From positions 1 to 62,524 of the forward strand of contig SFJH01000011.1 in NCBI GenBank assembly GCA_004555155.1: 62,524 nt of DNA. The letters run 5' to 3'. Positions 52,328 through 60,601 of the stretch are shown one piece after another (position 1 is the first letter of the stretch; each line of letters starts with the position of its first letter). Position numbers and translations under genes: made by a program. Origin of the DNA: Clostridiales bacterium (GTDB taxonomy: Bacteria; Bacillota; Clostridia; Christensenellales; Aristaeellaceae). The notes below the pieces were generated by a model. That model saw only the letters and a list, made by a program, of their open reading frames with translations, did no database searches and was not told the DNA's origin.

Positions 52328-53086
52328 ATGCTGTATCAATTTCTGATCTGCTTTCTCGCGGGGCTGGGCGCGGGACTGGGCACGGGCTTCGCGGGCATGA
52401 GCGCGGCGGCCGTGATCAGTCCGATGCTGATCACCCTGCTGGGCGTCGAGCCCTACGCGGCGGTGGGCATTGCGCTGGCCAGCGACGTGCTTGCCAGCGC
52501 GGTGAGCGCCTGGACCTACGGCAAGAACAAGAACCTGGACATCCGCAACGGACTGGTGATGATGGCCGCCGTGCTGGCGTTCACGCTGGTGGGCAGCTGG
52601 GTTTCCAGTCGGGTGCCCAGCGCCACGATGGGCAGCTTCTCCAAGTACATGACGCTTCTGCTGGGCGTGAAGTTTCTGGTGAAGCCCGTGATGACCACCA
52701 GAGAGTCCATGGCGGCGGCGGATCCGAAGAAGCGGGCGGTGCAGTCGCTGATCTGCGGTGTGCTGGTGGGCTTCATCTGCGGCTTCGTGGGCGCGGGCGG
52801 CGGCATGATGATGCTGCTGATCCTGACCAGTGTGCTGGGCTACGAGCTGAAGACCGCCGTGGGTACCAGCGTGTTCATCATGACCTTCACCGCGCTCACC
52901 GGCTCGCTGAGCCACTTCGCCATCGGCGGCATGCCGGATCTGTGGAGTCTGCTGTTCTGCGTGCTGTCCACGCTGCTGTGGGCGCGGATCGCGGCGCGGT
53001 TTGCCAACAAGGCGTCTCCCGTCGTGCTCAATCGCGCCACCGGCGCGGTGCTGACGGTCATGGGCGCGGCCATGCTGCTGATCTAG
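52328..53086 (+). CDS. TauE/SafE (TSUP) family anion exporter
   Basis: 252-aa membrane protein with about eight helices in two similar halves. The first half has LAGLGAGLGTGFAGMSAA and the second GFVGAGGGMMMLLILT, the paired Gly-rich motifs of TSUP transporters, which move sulfite, sulfonates or other anions. GAGGTG site before ATG. Co-transcribed with the MarR gene upstream. Substrate unknown. Confidence 0.9.
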   Translation: MLYQFLICFLAGLGAGLGTGFAGMSAAAVISPMLITLLGVEPYAAVGIALASDVLASAVSAWTYGKNKNLDIRNGLVMMAAVLAFTLVGSWVSSRVPSATMGSFSKYMTLLLGVKFLVKPVMTTRESMAAADPKKRAVQSLICGVLVGFICGFVGAGGGMMMLLILTSVLGYELKTAVGTSVFIMTFTALTGSLSHFAIGGMPDLWSLLFCVLSTLLWARIAARFANKASPVVLNRATGAVLTVMGAAMLLI

Positions 53087-53118
53087 CGCGAGACCGCGGC
53101 CTTCGCAGGACAGATAAA

Positions 53119-53159
53119 CAGTCAGAAGGCGTGACCAAAGCGGTCACGCCTTCTGACTG
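53119..53159. terminator. Perfect 18-bp hairpin after the TSUP gene
   Basis: CAGTCAGAAGGCGTGACC pairs perfectly with its complement (53119-53136 with 53142-53159, loop AAAGC). No T-tract follows on either side, so it may rely on Rho or serve mRNA stability. The gap 53160-53304 has no feature that I can see. Confidence 0.6.
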
Positions 53160-53304
53160 AAGAAGATAAAAGCAAGGGATACCGCAGCGCAAAGCGCCTC
53201 AAGCATTCAGGGCTCTGGAGCGTTTTACCCCGCAGCGTGCGCATGCGGGGCGATCTCGTAAAATGGCGCGCCCTTCGGATCTGATCGATAAATCGGAATT
53301 CGAC

Positions 53305-53709
53305 TTAATATCCATGGTCAACATGTTGCCACTTTCCACCATATGTTCTAACTAAAATCCAATTCCAATCACTGTATGTGCTATTTGGATTCAAAGACCC
53401 GTCTCCACCAGATGAATCAACATCGAATGAAGATAATAAAACAATGACTTCATCTACATTGTATCTGTCTACCAAATCCTCATATTCTTTCGTGTAGTCA
53501 TCTCCAGCATAGTAAATTTCTGTGAGCGTGCATCCTTTCCAGATGCTCATAAACTCCCTTTTTATTGTATCAATAGCGGCCTTAATATCATCTTCTGAAT
53601 AAATCTCAGATTCGACATTATGAGTTTTTACTTCACTGACATCTCCACCACAAGCACTCAAACAAAATACAAGCAAAATACATAGCATGATACATATGAT
53701 CTTATTCAT
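53305..53709 (-). CDS. AT-rich lipoprotein of unknown function
   Basis: 134-aa predicted lipoprotein: signal MNKIICIMLCILLVFCLSAC with the lipobox LSAC (Cys20 as the lipid site), then a soluble acidic domain containing CTLTEIYYAGDDYTKEYED, VIVLLSSFDVDSSGGDGSLN and NWILVRTYGGKWQHVDHGY. Proteins ending this way recur in clostridial genomes without known function. Base composition is strikingly AT-rich compared with all neighbours, a sign of recent transfer. ATG at 53709 follows GGAGGTG; a longer frame lacks that site. Confidence 0.82.
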   Translation of the reverse strand: MNKIICIMLCILLVFCLSACGGDVSEVKTHNVESEIYSEDDIKAAIDTIKREFMSIWKGCTLTEIYYAGDDYTKEYEDLVDRYNVDEVIVLLSSFDVDSSGGDGSLNPNSTYSDWNWILVRTYGGKWQHVDHGY

Positions 53710-53853
53710 ACAGCACCTCCACAAATTTCGATTTGTAGATTTGTTCGATTCCCTATGATCACATAACGGGACATCATGCAAGAACAGCCACAGCAGTGCA
53801 GGCTTACTTTCTGTCAAGACCGGCGGATCCGGCGCATATCCTCGAAAAGGCGC

Positions 53854-54381
53854 TCAGAGCGCGATCCAGTAGCGCTCCAGGCGCACGCCCTCGCCGGGTT
53901 CGAAGACCGTGGATTCGTATACGCCGCCGTTGGCGAGGATGGTTCTTCGGCTGCCCTCGTTGTCGTCCAGGCAGGTCACCAGCACCCGATCCAGTCCCAG
54001 CGCGCGGCACTCCGGCAGCGCCATGGCCAGCATTCGCTTCGCATAGCCCTTCCGGCGCTCGCCGGGGCGCACCGAATAGCCGATGTTGCCGCCGTAATGC
54101 TCCAGAAAATCGTTGAAGCAATGGCGGATCTGGAGCATGCCGACGATGCGGCGATCCTCCTTCCGCAAAAGGACGTACTGCGTGCTGGGCACCCAGTTGG
54201 GCGGAACGGTCTCCGGCCTCGACAGGATCGCGTTGAATTCCAGCCACTGCCGCGGATCGGCGTGACGGCGCAGCGAACCGCAGCCATCCATGGAATCGCC
54301 CGCGTCCAGAAAGTCCTGACGATAGGCGGCGATCTCCTCCGCCAGCGAAAGATCGGGCAGAATCAGCTCCAGCTTTTCCAT
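53854..54381 (-). CDS. GNAT-family N-acetyltransferase
   Basis: 175 aa. Motif A is IGYSVRPGERRKGYAKRML with the acetyl-CoA loop RRKGYA, and motif B is DNEGSRRTILANGGVYEST. The N-terminus (LILPDLSLAEEIAAYRQDFL, DGCGSLRR) is typical of a clostridial GNAT subgroup. ATG at 54381 follows GGAGG(GA)GGAG. Substrate unknown. The gene is a single unit. Confidence 0.87.
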   Translation of the reverse strand: MEKLELILPDLSLAEEIAAYRQDFLDAGDSMDGCGSLRRHADPRQWLEFNAILSRPETVPPNWVPSTQYVLLRKEDRRIVGMLQIRHCFNDFLEHYGGNIGYSVRPGERRKGYAKRMLAMALPECRALGLDRVLVTCLDDNEGSRRTILANGGVYESTVFEPGEGVRLERYWIAL

Positions 54382-54504
54382 CTTCGTATCTCCTCCCTCC
54401 GGGCGTTTCATTCATTATATCCGCACCGGCGCCCGTGTCAAGCGCAGTCCCCGCCTTCGGCAATTTTTTACGCAATTCCCCCTGTATCGACAAAATGCGC
54501 GTGC

Positions 54505-54510
54505 TATAAT
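54505..54510 (+). promoter_or_regulatory. -10 box of the MarR/activase unit
   Basis: TATAAT at 54505-54510; no clear -35 box is seen at 17 bases, so an activator or a non-consensus -35 is possible. Confidence 0.55.
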
Positions 54511-54512
54511 GT

Positions 54513-54541
54513 TTGACGTACAACAGTTAGCCAGTTGTCAA
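54513..54541. promoter_or_regulatory. Inverted repeat at the start of the MarR/activase transcript
   Basis: TTGAC and GTCAA (54513-54517 and 54537-54541) enclose ACAAC and GTTGT (54520-54524 and 54534-54538), just after the -10 box. This is a good candidate operator for the MarR-type protein encoded next. Confidence 0.65.
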
Positions 54542-54570
54542 TATCAAGAATCTTTATGGAGCGAATGAAG

Positions 54571-55029
54571 ATGAACAACAGGCATGCGGCGCTGCTGGAC
54601 ATCATGTGTCTGGCGAACTGCCTCTCCCGGGAGCTGGGCGCGCTGAACGCAGAGCGCAGCAGCGCGGGGATCTCCCGCGTGAACGCGCAGATTCTGGAAT
54701 ATCTGGCGACCCGCAAGGACGACGACGTATTCCAGAAGGACATCGAGGAGGAGTTCTCCATCCGCCGGAGCACCGTCTCGAAGATCGTGCGCCTGATGGA
54801 GCTGAAGGGGCTGATTCAGCGCGAGGGCGTGGCGCAGGACGCGCGGCTGAAGCGGCTGACGCTCACGGACAAGGCGTGGGAAATCCACCGCGTGGCCTCC
54901 GGGGAGTTTGCCGACTTCGAAAGGCGCGCCACCCGGGCGCTCTCCGACGGAGAAATCCAGCTTCTGCGAGCGCTGCTGGAAAAGATCACCAGCTCTCTGA
55001 AATCTGACGAGATCGAGGAAAACGTATGA
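54571..55029 (+). CDS. MarR-family transcriptional regulator
   Basis: 152 aa. DNA-binding core DIEEEFSIRRSTVSKIVRLMELKGLI with wing QDARLKRLTLT. ATG at 54571 (MNNRHAALLD) is chosen because GGAGCG lies 7-8 bases upstream; the in-frame ATGs at 54556 and 54565 are too close to it. Its stop overlaps the start of the activase gene by four bases (ATGA), so it is translationally coupled to it and is probably its regulator. Confidence 0.88.
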   Translation: MNNRHAALLDIMCLANCLSRELGALNAERSSAGISRVNAQILEYLATRKDDDVFQKDIEEEFSIRRSTVSKIVRLMELKGLIQREGVAQDARLKRLTLTDKAWEIHRVASGEFADFERRATRALSDGEIQLLRALLEKITSSLKSDEIEENV

Positions 55030-57950
55030 GAATCGGATTGGACATCGGCTCCACCACGATCAAAGCCGTGGTGTTTGACGATCAGAACGACATTGTATTT
55101 CGCCATTACGAGCGCCATTGCGCCCGGATCAACGAGCTCGCCTGCTCGCTGCTGTCCCAGATCGACGAACAGTTCCCGGACACGCCCTTCCGCCTGGCCA
55201 TCTCCGGTTCGGCGGGCATGGGTCTGGCGGAGGACGTGGGCGTTGAATTCCTGCAGGAGGTCTACGCCACCCGCCTGGCGCTGAAAAAGCTGGCGCCCGG
55301 AACCGACGTGGCCATCGAGCTGGGCGGCGAGGACGCGAAGATCCTGTTCCTCACCGGCGCGGGCGGACTGGAGGTGCGCATGAACGGCAGCTGCGCGGGC
55401 GGCACCGGCGCGTTCATCGACCAGATGGCCACGCTGATGGACGTGCCCGTGGAGGATCTGGAGACCCTCTCCCGCGCCCATGAGCGCACCTACGCCATCG
55501 CGTCCCGCTGCGGCGTGTTCGCCAAGTCGGACATCCAGCCGCTGCTCAACCAGGGCGCGCGCAAGGAGGACATCGCCCGCAGCATCTTCGAGGCCGTGGC
55601 CGGACAGACCATCACCGGACTGGCGCAGGGCCGGCGCATCGCGGGAAACGTGGTGTACCTCGGCGGCCCGCTGACCTTCTTCTCCCAGCTGCGCGACAGC
55701 TTCGACAAGGCGCTGTCCATTCGCGGCGTGTGCCCGGACGATTCGCTGTTCTCCGTGGCCATCGGCGCGGCGGAGCACGCGCAGGAGGAGGTGCGGCTTC
55801 CGGCGCTGATTGAAAAAATCCGGCATCGCAGCGTGCGCCCGGAGCGCGCCAGCTGTCCGCCGCTGTTCGCCAGCCCCGCGGAATACGACGCCTTTTGCGC
55901 CCGCCATGCGGCCAACAGCATTTCCACCGTCTCCGATCCGGACTATTCCGGCAACGTGTACATCGGCATCGACGCCGGCTCCACCACCATCAAGGCCGTG
56001 GTCGTCGACGAGGATCTGCGCATCCTGAAGAGCGCCTATCTGCCCAACAAGGGCAACCCCATTCCCGCGGTGTGCGACTTCCTGATCTCCTTCTACCGCG
56101 AGTATCCCAAGGCCACCGTGGCGGGCGCAGCCTCCACCGGCTACGGCGAGGCGCTGGTGAAGGAGGCCTTCCGGCTGGACGGCGGCGTGGTGGAGACCAT
56201 CGCCCACTATCTGGCGGCGAAGCAGCTGCAGCCGGACGTGGACTTCATCATCGACATCGGCGGCCAGGACATCAAGTGCTTCCGCATCCGCGACGGCGCG
56301 ATCGACGATATCTTCTTAAACGAGGCCTGCTCCTCAGGATGCGGCTCGTTCATCCAGACTTTCGCCAGCACCTGGGGCCTGCCGGTCAGCGAATTCGCAA
56401 AGAAGGGTCTGCTGGCGGAGCATCCCGTGGAGCTGGGCTCCCGCTGCACGGTGTTCATGAACTCCTCGGTCAAGCAGGCGCAGAAGGACGGCGCGTCGCT
56501 GGAGGACATCTCCGCGGGCCTGTCCATCAGCATCGTGAAAAACGCGCTGTACAAGGTCATCCGCACCGCCAACGCCAGGGAGCTGGGCAAGCACATCGTG
56601 GTGCAGGGCGGCACGTTCCTGAACGACGCAGTGCTGCGCGCCTTCGAGCGCGAGATCGGGCACGACGTGGTGCGCCCCAACATCGCCGGACTGATGGGCG
56701 CTTACGGCGTGGCCGTGTGGATCCGCGCCAGCGGCTGGGGCAGGAGCAACATCCTCTCCGCCGACGAGCTGCAGCGCTTCTCCCAGACCTCCGAAAGCAC
56801 CCGCTGCAAGGGCTGCGAAAACCACTGCCAGCTGAACATCATCAAATTCGACGGCGGCCGGCGGTTCATCAGCGGCAACCGCTGCGAGCGCATGATCCGC
56901 GGCAGGAAGACCGATCTGCCCAACATGTACGCCGAAAAGCGCAAAATGCTGCGCGAGCTGCCCGCGGGCGCCAACCGCCGCGGACGCATCGGCATTCCCA
57001 TGGGACTGGGCTTCTATGAGCTATATCCCTTCTGGAACGAGCTGTTCACCCGGCTGGGCTTCGAGGTGGTGCAGTCGCCGGAATCCAGCCACGCGCTGTA
57101 CGCCTCCGGCCAGATGACCATCCCCTCGGACACCGCCTGCTATCCGGCGAAGATGCTCCACGGCCACATCGAATGGCTGCTCAAACAGAACGTGGACGCC
57201 ATCTTCTACCCCTGCATGAGCTACAATGTGGATGAGCACAAGGGCGACAACCACTACAACTGTCCCGTGGTGGCCTACTATCCCGAGGTGCTGCGGCTGA
57301 ACATCCCGCAGCTGAAGAACGTGAAGTTCATCTGCGATTACATCGGCATCCACCGCCCGGCGGACTTCGAGAAGAAGTTCCCGAAGATTCTGGACAAATA
57401 CTTCCCCGGCATCCCCGCCCGCGAGGTGCGGGAGGCCGTCCGCGCGGCCTACGCCGCTTACGAAAAGCACATGAACGCCGTGCACGAGCGCGGTCAGGCC
57501 ATGCTTCGGCAGGCCCGCGCCGAGGGCCGTCCGGTGATCATCCTCAGCGGCCGCCCCTACCACATCGACCCGGAGATCAACCACGGCATCGACCGGCTGA
57601 TCGGCGAGCTGGGCGCGGTGGTCGTCACCGAGGACGCGGTCAGCCCGCTGGTGGAGAAGTTCCCCACCCAGGTGCTCAACCAGTGGACCTATCATTCCCG
57701 GCTGTACGCCGCGGCCAAATATGTGGCCGAATGCGGCGACCCCGGCGTCAATCTGGTGCAGCTGGTGTCCTTCGGCTGCGGCGTGGACGCCATCACCACC
57801 GACGAAACCCGCCGCATCCTCCACGAGGGCGGACGGCTCTATACCCAGATCAAAATCGACGAAATCACCAATCTCGGCACGGTGCGCATCCGCCTGCGCA
57901 GCCTGTTTGCCGCGCTGGAGCAGGAGGAACGCGCGCATGGAAAGAGTTGA
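55026..57950 (+). CDS. 2-hydroxyacyl-CoA dehydratase activase family protein, two activase domains
   Basis: 974 aa. Two ASKHA (HgdC/BadF) domains in tandem: the first starts at residue 1 (GLDIGSTTIKAVVFD) with NGSCAGGTGAF, the second near 315 (GIDAGSTTIKAVVVD) with CSSGCGSFIQTF; the Cys near these loops are where activases bind their 4Fe-4S cluster. From about 590 there is a Cys-rich segment (RCKGCENHCQLN) and a DUF2229-type domain (GIPMGLGFYELYPFW, DTACYPAKM, YPCMSYN). Such proteins in other clostridia are one chain of about 1,400 residues; here the C-terminal part is the next, overlapping gene. They resemble ATP-driven electron activators, but the reaction of this large form is not established. 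Confidence 0.88.
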   Translation: MRIGLDIGSTTIKAVVFDDQNDIVFRHYERHCARINELACSLLSQIDEQFPDTPFRLAISGSAGMGLAEDVGVEFLQEVYATRLALKKLAPGTDVAIELGGEDAKILFLTGAGGLEVRMNGSCAGGTGAFIDQMATLMDVPVEDLETLSRAHERTYAIASRCGVFAKSDIQPLLNQGARKEDIARSIFEAVAGQTITGLAQGRRIAGNVVYLGGPLTFFSQLRDSFDKALSIRGVCPDDSLFSVAIGAAEHAQEEVRLPALIEKIRHRSVRPERASCPPLFASPAEYDAFCARHAANSISTVSDPDYSGNVYIGIDAGSTTIKAVVVDEDLRILKSAYLPNKGNPIPAVCDFLISFYREYPKATVAGAASTGYGEALVKEAFRLDGGVVETIAHYLAAKQLQPDVDFIIDIGGQDIKCFRIRDGAIDDIFLNEACSSGCGSFIQTFASTWGLPVSEFAKKGLLAEHPVELGSRCTVFMNSSVKQAQKDGASLEDISAGLSISIVKNALYKVIRTANARELGKHIVVQGGTFLNDAVLRAFEREIGHDVVRPNIAGLMGAYGVAVWIRASGWGRSNILSADELQRFSQTSESTRCKGCENHCQLNIIKFDGGRRFISGNRCERMIRGRKTDLPNMYAEKRKMLRELPAGANRRGRIGIPMGLGFYELYPFWNELFTRLGFEVVQSPESSHALYASGQMTIPSDTACYPAKMLHGHIEWLLKQNVDAIFYPCMSYNVDEHKGDNHYNCPVVAYYPEVLRLNIPQLKNVKFICDYIGIHRPADFEKKFPKILDKYFPGIPAREVREAVRAAYAAYEKHMNAVHERGQAMLRQARAEGRPVIILSGRPYHIDPEINHGIDRLIGELGAVVVTEDAVSPLVEKFPTQVLNQWTYHSRLYAAAKYVAECGDPGVNLVQLVSFGCGVDAITTDETRRILHEGGRLYTQIKIDEITNLGTVRIRLRSLFAALEQEERAHGKS

Positions 57951-59196
57951 ATTCACTCAGGAGATGAAGAAGGACTACACCATCCTCGTCCCCGACATGC
58001 TGCCGGTGCACTTCTCGCTGCTGATGAACGCCTTCGAGCTGCACGGCTATCACATGGAGGTGCTGAAAAACGACGGAGCGAACGTGGTCAACGCCGGACT
58101 TCAGTACGTGCACAACGATACCTGCTACCCGGCGCTGCTGGTGATCGGCCAGTTCATCGACGCGCTGCAGAGCGGCCGCTACGATCTGCACAGGGTGGCG
58201 CTGATGATCACCCAGACCGGCGGCGGCTGCCGCGCCTCCAACTACATCCATCTGCTGCGCAAGGCGCTGGACAAGGCGGGCTTCGGCTACATCCCGGTCA
58301 TCTCGCTGAACCCCGCCGGTCTGGAGAAGAACAGCGGCTTTTCGTTCACCCCGTCCATGCTGATCGAGGCGCTGTACTCCGTCCTGTACGGCGACGTGCT
58401 GATGCTCTTGAAAAATCAGGCCGAGCCCTATGAGATCGAGGCCGGGAGCACCATGAGGCTGGTGAACCGCTGGGTCGACGCGCTGACGGCGCAGTTCAAG
58501 AAGAACGTCGCGCTTCCGGTGATTCGCTTCAAGCGCAACCTGTGCGCCATCGCCCGGGACTTCGAGGCGCTGCCCCGCCGCCAGGAGGAGAAGATCAAGG
58601 TCGGCATCGTGGGCGAGATCTACGTGAAGTACTCCGCCATGGGCAACAACCATCTGGAGCAGTTCCTGCTGGATCAGGGCTGCGAGGTGAACGTGCCCGG
58701 CCTGATGGGCTTCCTGGCCTACTGCGTGGAGGTGCGCATCGACGACATCGACCTCTACGGCGGCAGCCGGAAGTCCAGGTGGCTTCTGAACCGCGCCATG
58801 GACGTGGTCACCCACTTCGAAAAGGTCATCGCCAGATGTATCCGGGAAAACAGCCGCTATCAGCCCGCAGAGCTGTTCCGCACCTCCAAGGCCCACCTGA
58901 ACGGACTGCTGGGCTACGGCTGCAAGATGGGCGAGGGCTGGCTGCTGCCCTCCGAGATGGTCGAGCTGATCGAGAGCGGCGTGAACAACATCGTCTGCGT
59001 GCAGCCCTTCGGCTGCCTGCCCAACCACATCGTGGGTAAGGGACCGATCCATGCGCTGCGCGAGCGCTATCCGCTGGCCAACATCGTGCCCATCGACTAC
59101 GACCCCAGCGCCACCCGCGTCAATCAGGAGAACCGCCTGAAGCTGATGCTGTCCGTGGCCAAGGAAAATCTTGCCGAACAAAGACAGGCGCAATGA
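57937..59196 (+). CDS. Activase-associated dehydratase-like protein (C-terminal part of the split activase)
   Basis: 419 aa; corresponds to the C-terminal portion of the one-chain activase-related proteins, with resemblance to 2-hydroxyacyl-CoA dehydratase D-component folds: NDTCYPALLVIGQFIDAL and TGGGCRASNYIHLLRKAL supply Cys that could hold an iron-sulfur cluster, and GYGCKMGEGWLLPSEM and VQPFGCLPNHIVGKG add more. Its ATG overlaps the previous gene by 14 bases and has AGGAGGAA nine bases upstream, so it is a real separate gene, coupled in translation. It ends at a strong terminator. Function as for the previous gene; probably the two proteins form one complex. Confidence 0.87.
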   Translation: MERVEFTQEMKKDYTILVPDMLPVHFSLLMNAFELHGYHMEVLKNDGANVVNAGLQYVHNDTCYPALLVIGQFIDALQSGRYDLHRVALMITQTGGGCRASNYIHLLRKALDKAGFGYIPVISLNPAGLEKNSGFSFTPSMLIEALYSVLYGDVLMLLKNQAEPYEIEAGSTMRLVNRWVDALTAQFKKNVALPVIRFKRNLCAIARDFEALPRRQEEKIKVGIVGEIYVKYSAMGNNHLEQFLLDQGCEVNVPGLMGFLAYCVEVRIDDIDLYGGSRKSRWLLNRAMDVVTHFEKVIARCIRENSRYQPAELFRTSKAHLNGLLGYGCKMGEGWLLPSEMVELIESGVNNIVCVQPFGCLPNHIVGKGPIHALRERYPLANIVPIDYDPSATRVNQENRLKLMLSVAKENLAEQRQAQ

Positions 59197-59208
59197 GCGC
59201 ATGCATCT

Positions 59209-59241
59209 GCCCATCGGGATTCGCATCCCGATGGGCTTTTT
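59209..59241 (+). terminator. Terminator of the MarR/activase operon
   Basis: A perfect 12-bp stem GCCCATCGGGAT/ATCCCGATGGGC (59209-59220 with 59225-59236, loop TCGC) followed by TTTTT. Confidence 0.93.
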
Positions 59242-59295
59242 CTATGGTTGATATCGGTTCATCGGCCGCCGCACCGGCCTTTGTTCGGATCGGCT

Positions 59296-60282
59296 TCAGC
59301 TGACGGAAGTCATCGTGCAGCCGCAGCGGGGGCAGAGCTTGCCGCAGCTGGAGGCGCAGGTGGTGCCGCAGTTGGAGCAGGTGCAGCAGCCCTGTACCGG
59401 CGAGGTCGTGCCGCAGGCATAGTTCGTCTGCCCCACCGCCGCGGTGGACGAATTCGTGCCGCCGCATCCGCAGGCCTCGACCTCCTCGAAGGCGCAGGAG
59501 GACTGCGGGAAGAGCGGGAGCGAGAAAAATTCGTCGCACACGTTTTCCGCGAACTCCTCGCAGGGCGGAACCTGGCAGAAGCCGTAGGTGGGCACCATGA
59601 TGTCCACTTCCGCGAGCACCTTCAGCACGACGGTGACGCAGATGGTGATCTCAAAGGTGCAGTTGCCGATGTAAGAACCGGAGACGCAAATCGCGCTCAC
59701 AAGGCTTTCGAGGGTGAACGGGATGATGGAATCGTCGGGGATGCACAGCAGGACGTCCTTCTCCACGTTCACCATGGTCTGGCCCATCCACTCCTGGCAG
59801 CGCTGGTCGACGAACAGAACATCCACCGGCACGGAGACCGTGCAGCGCACCCGGGCGAACTGCGGGCGATCGCACATGCGCTCGATGCTCAGGTTGGAGA
59901 TGCGTCCGGCGGTCGTGGAGGAGCGGCAGCTCTCGAACGTCCACTGTCCGCAGGGCTGGGGCAGCGGGCACGGGCTGTTCTCCGCGTTCTCCACCGCCTC
60001 CTGATGGCTGATGCCGCCGCCGCAGGCCGGGCAGGAGCAGGTGCAGCGGTTGCCCTCGCAGGTGCAGCTGCAGGCCTTCGCGCCGCCGTCGCAGCCGGGA
60101 AGTACCGGCACGATGTTGGAAACCACGACCTTCTCATCATCCAGCTGCTGCTGCGAGAGACAGGAATCGTAGACGTTCTTCACCTGGATGCACACACGCT
60201 GGTTCAGTCCGGTCAGAATGTTGCCCTTCACGACGCCGGGACTGCACTCGGCATTGGCATTTTTATAGCTGTAAAACGACAT
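59296..60282 (-). CDS. Cysteine-rich protein of unknown function, possibly spore-associated
   Basis: 328 aa with some forty Cys residues. The N-terminus (GVVKGNILTGLNQRVCIQVKNVYDSCLSQQ) resembles a set of clostridial proteins of unknown function. A Cys cluster follows (about 73-92, pattern CSCTCxxxxCTCSCPxC), then a longer beta-rich region (about 125-240, RCTVSVPVDVLFVDQ), and the C-terminus is a second Cys/Ser/Gly-rich tail (CxCxxC and CxxC pairs to the end). No signal peptide or helix for membrane insertion. Start ATG at 60282 lies seven bases after GGAGG; the ATG two codons upstream would be too close. Cys-rich coats and exosporium proteins look like this, but so do metal-binding proteins, so I leave the role open. 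Confidence 0.78.
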   Translation of the reverse strand: MSFYSYKNANAECSPGVVKGNILTGLNQRVCIQVKNVYDSCLSQQQLDDEKVVVSNIVPVLPGCDGGAKACSCTCEGNRCTCSCPACGGGISHQEAVENAENSPCPLPQPCGQWTFESCRSSTTAGRISNLSIERMCDRPQFARVRCTVSVPVDVLFVDQRCQEWMGQTMVNVEKDVLLCIPDDSIIPFTLESLVSAICVSGSYIGNCTFEITICVTVVLKVLAEVDIMVPTYGFCQVPPCEEFAENVCDEFFSLPLFPQSSCAFEEVEACGCGGTNSSTAAVGQTNYACGTTSPVQGCCTCSNCGTTCASSCGKLCPRCGCTMTSVS

Positions 60283-60601
60283 GTTCATTCCTCCTTGGGA
60301 TGAAGTGCGGGCGCTCACCGGCCGCCCACAGTGTATCGTATGACCGCGGCGAAAAAGGGTGCGGAGGTTTCTTCCGCGCCCGTCTGAAAAAGTCATATTT
60401 TTGTAATATTTTAACCCCGTATTGGTCACAATCCCGGCCAGATCCCCGTCCTCCAGTCCTTTTCGCCGCCTGAATTTCCCTTGAAAACGTGCATTTTTTG
60501 TGAAATTCAGGCCATTTGCGTCAAATTTCGCCGCGCAAGGTCTTGATTTTGAAATAATTTTGTAATATAATATAGGAAATCGTCCTTGGAGGTTCAAAAT
60601 C
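60283..60601. other. Divergent intergenic region
   Basis: About 320 bases without a gene between two divergent starts. The right part holds the promoter below. For the left gene I see AT-rich stretches near 60390-60420 but no vegetative promoter, which would fit use of another sigma factor. Nothing else is apparent. Confidence 0.4.
60543..60571 (+). promoter_or_regulatory. Promoter of the SH3/peptidoglycan-binding protein gene
   Basis: TTGATT (60543-60548), 17-base spacer, TATAAT (60566-60571), 31 bases before the start codon. Confidence 0.85.

Noticed and set aside
54487..54492. TCGACA as -35 box of the MarR/activase promoter
   Set aside because: Only 12 bases separate it from the TATAAT at 54505, too short for a standard promoter.
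57937..57950. Frameshift error between the two activase genes
   Set aside because: The overlap has a good ribosome site nine bases before the second ATG and both ends look natural, so a true split is more likely than an error.
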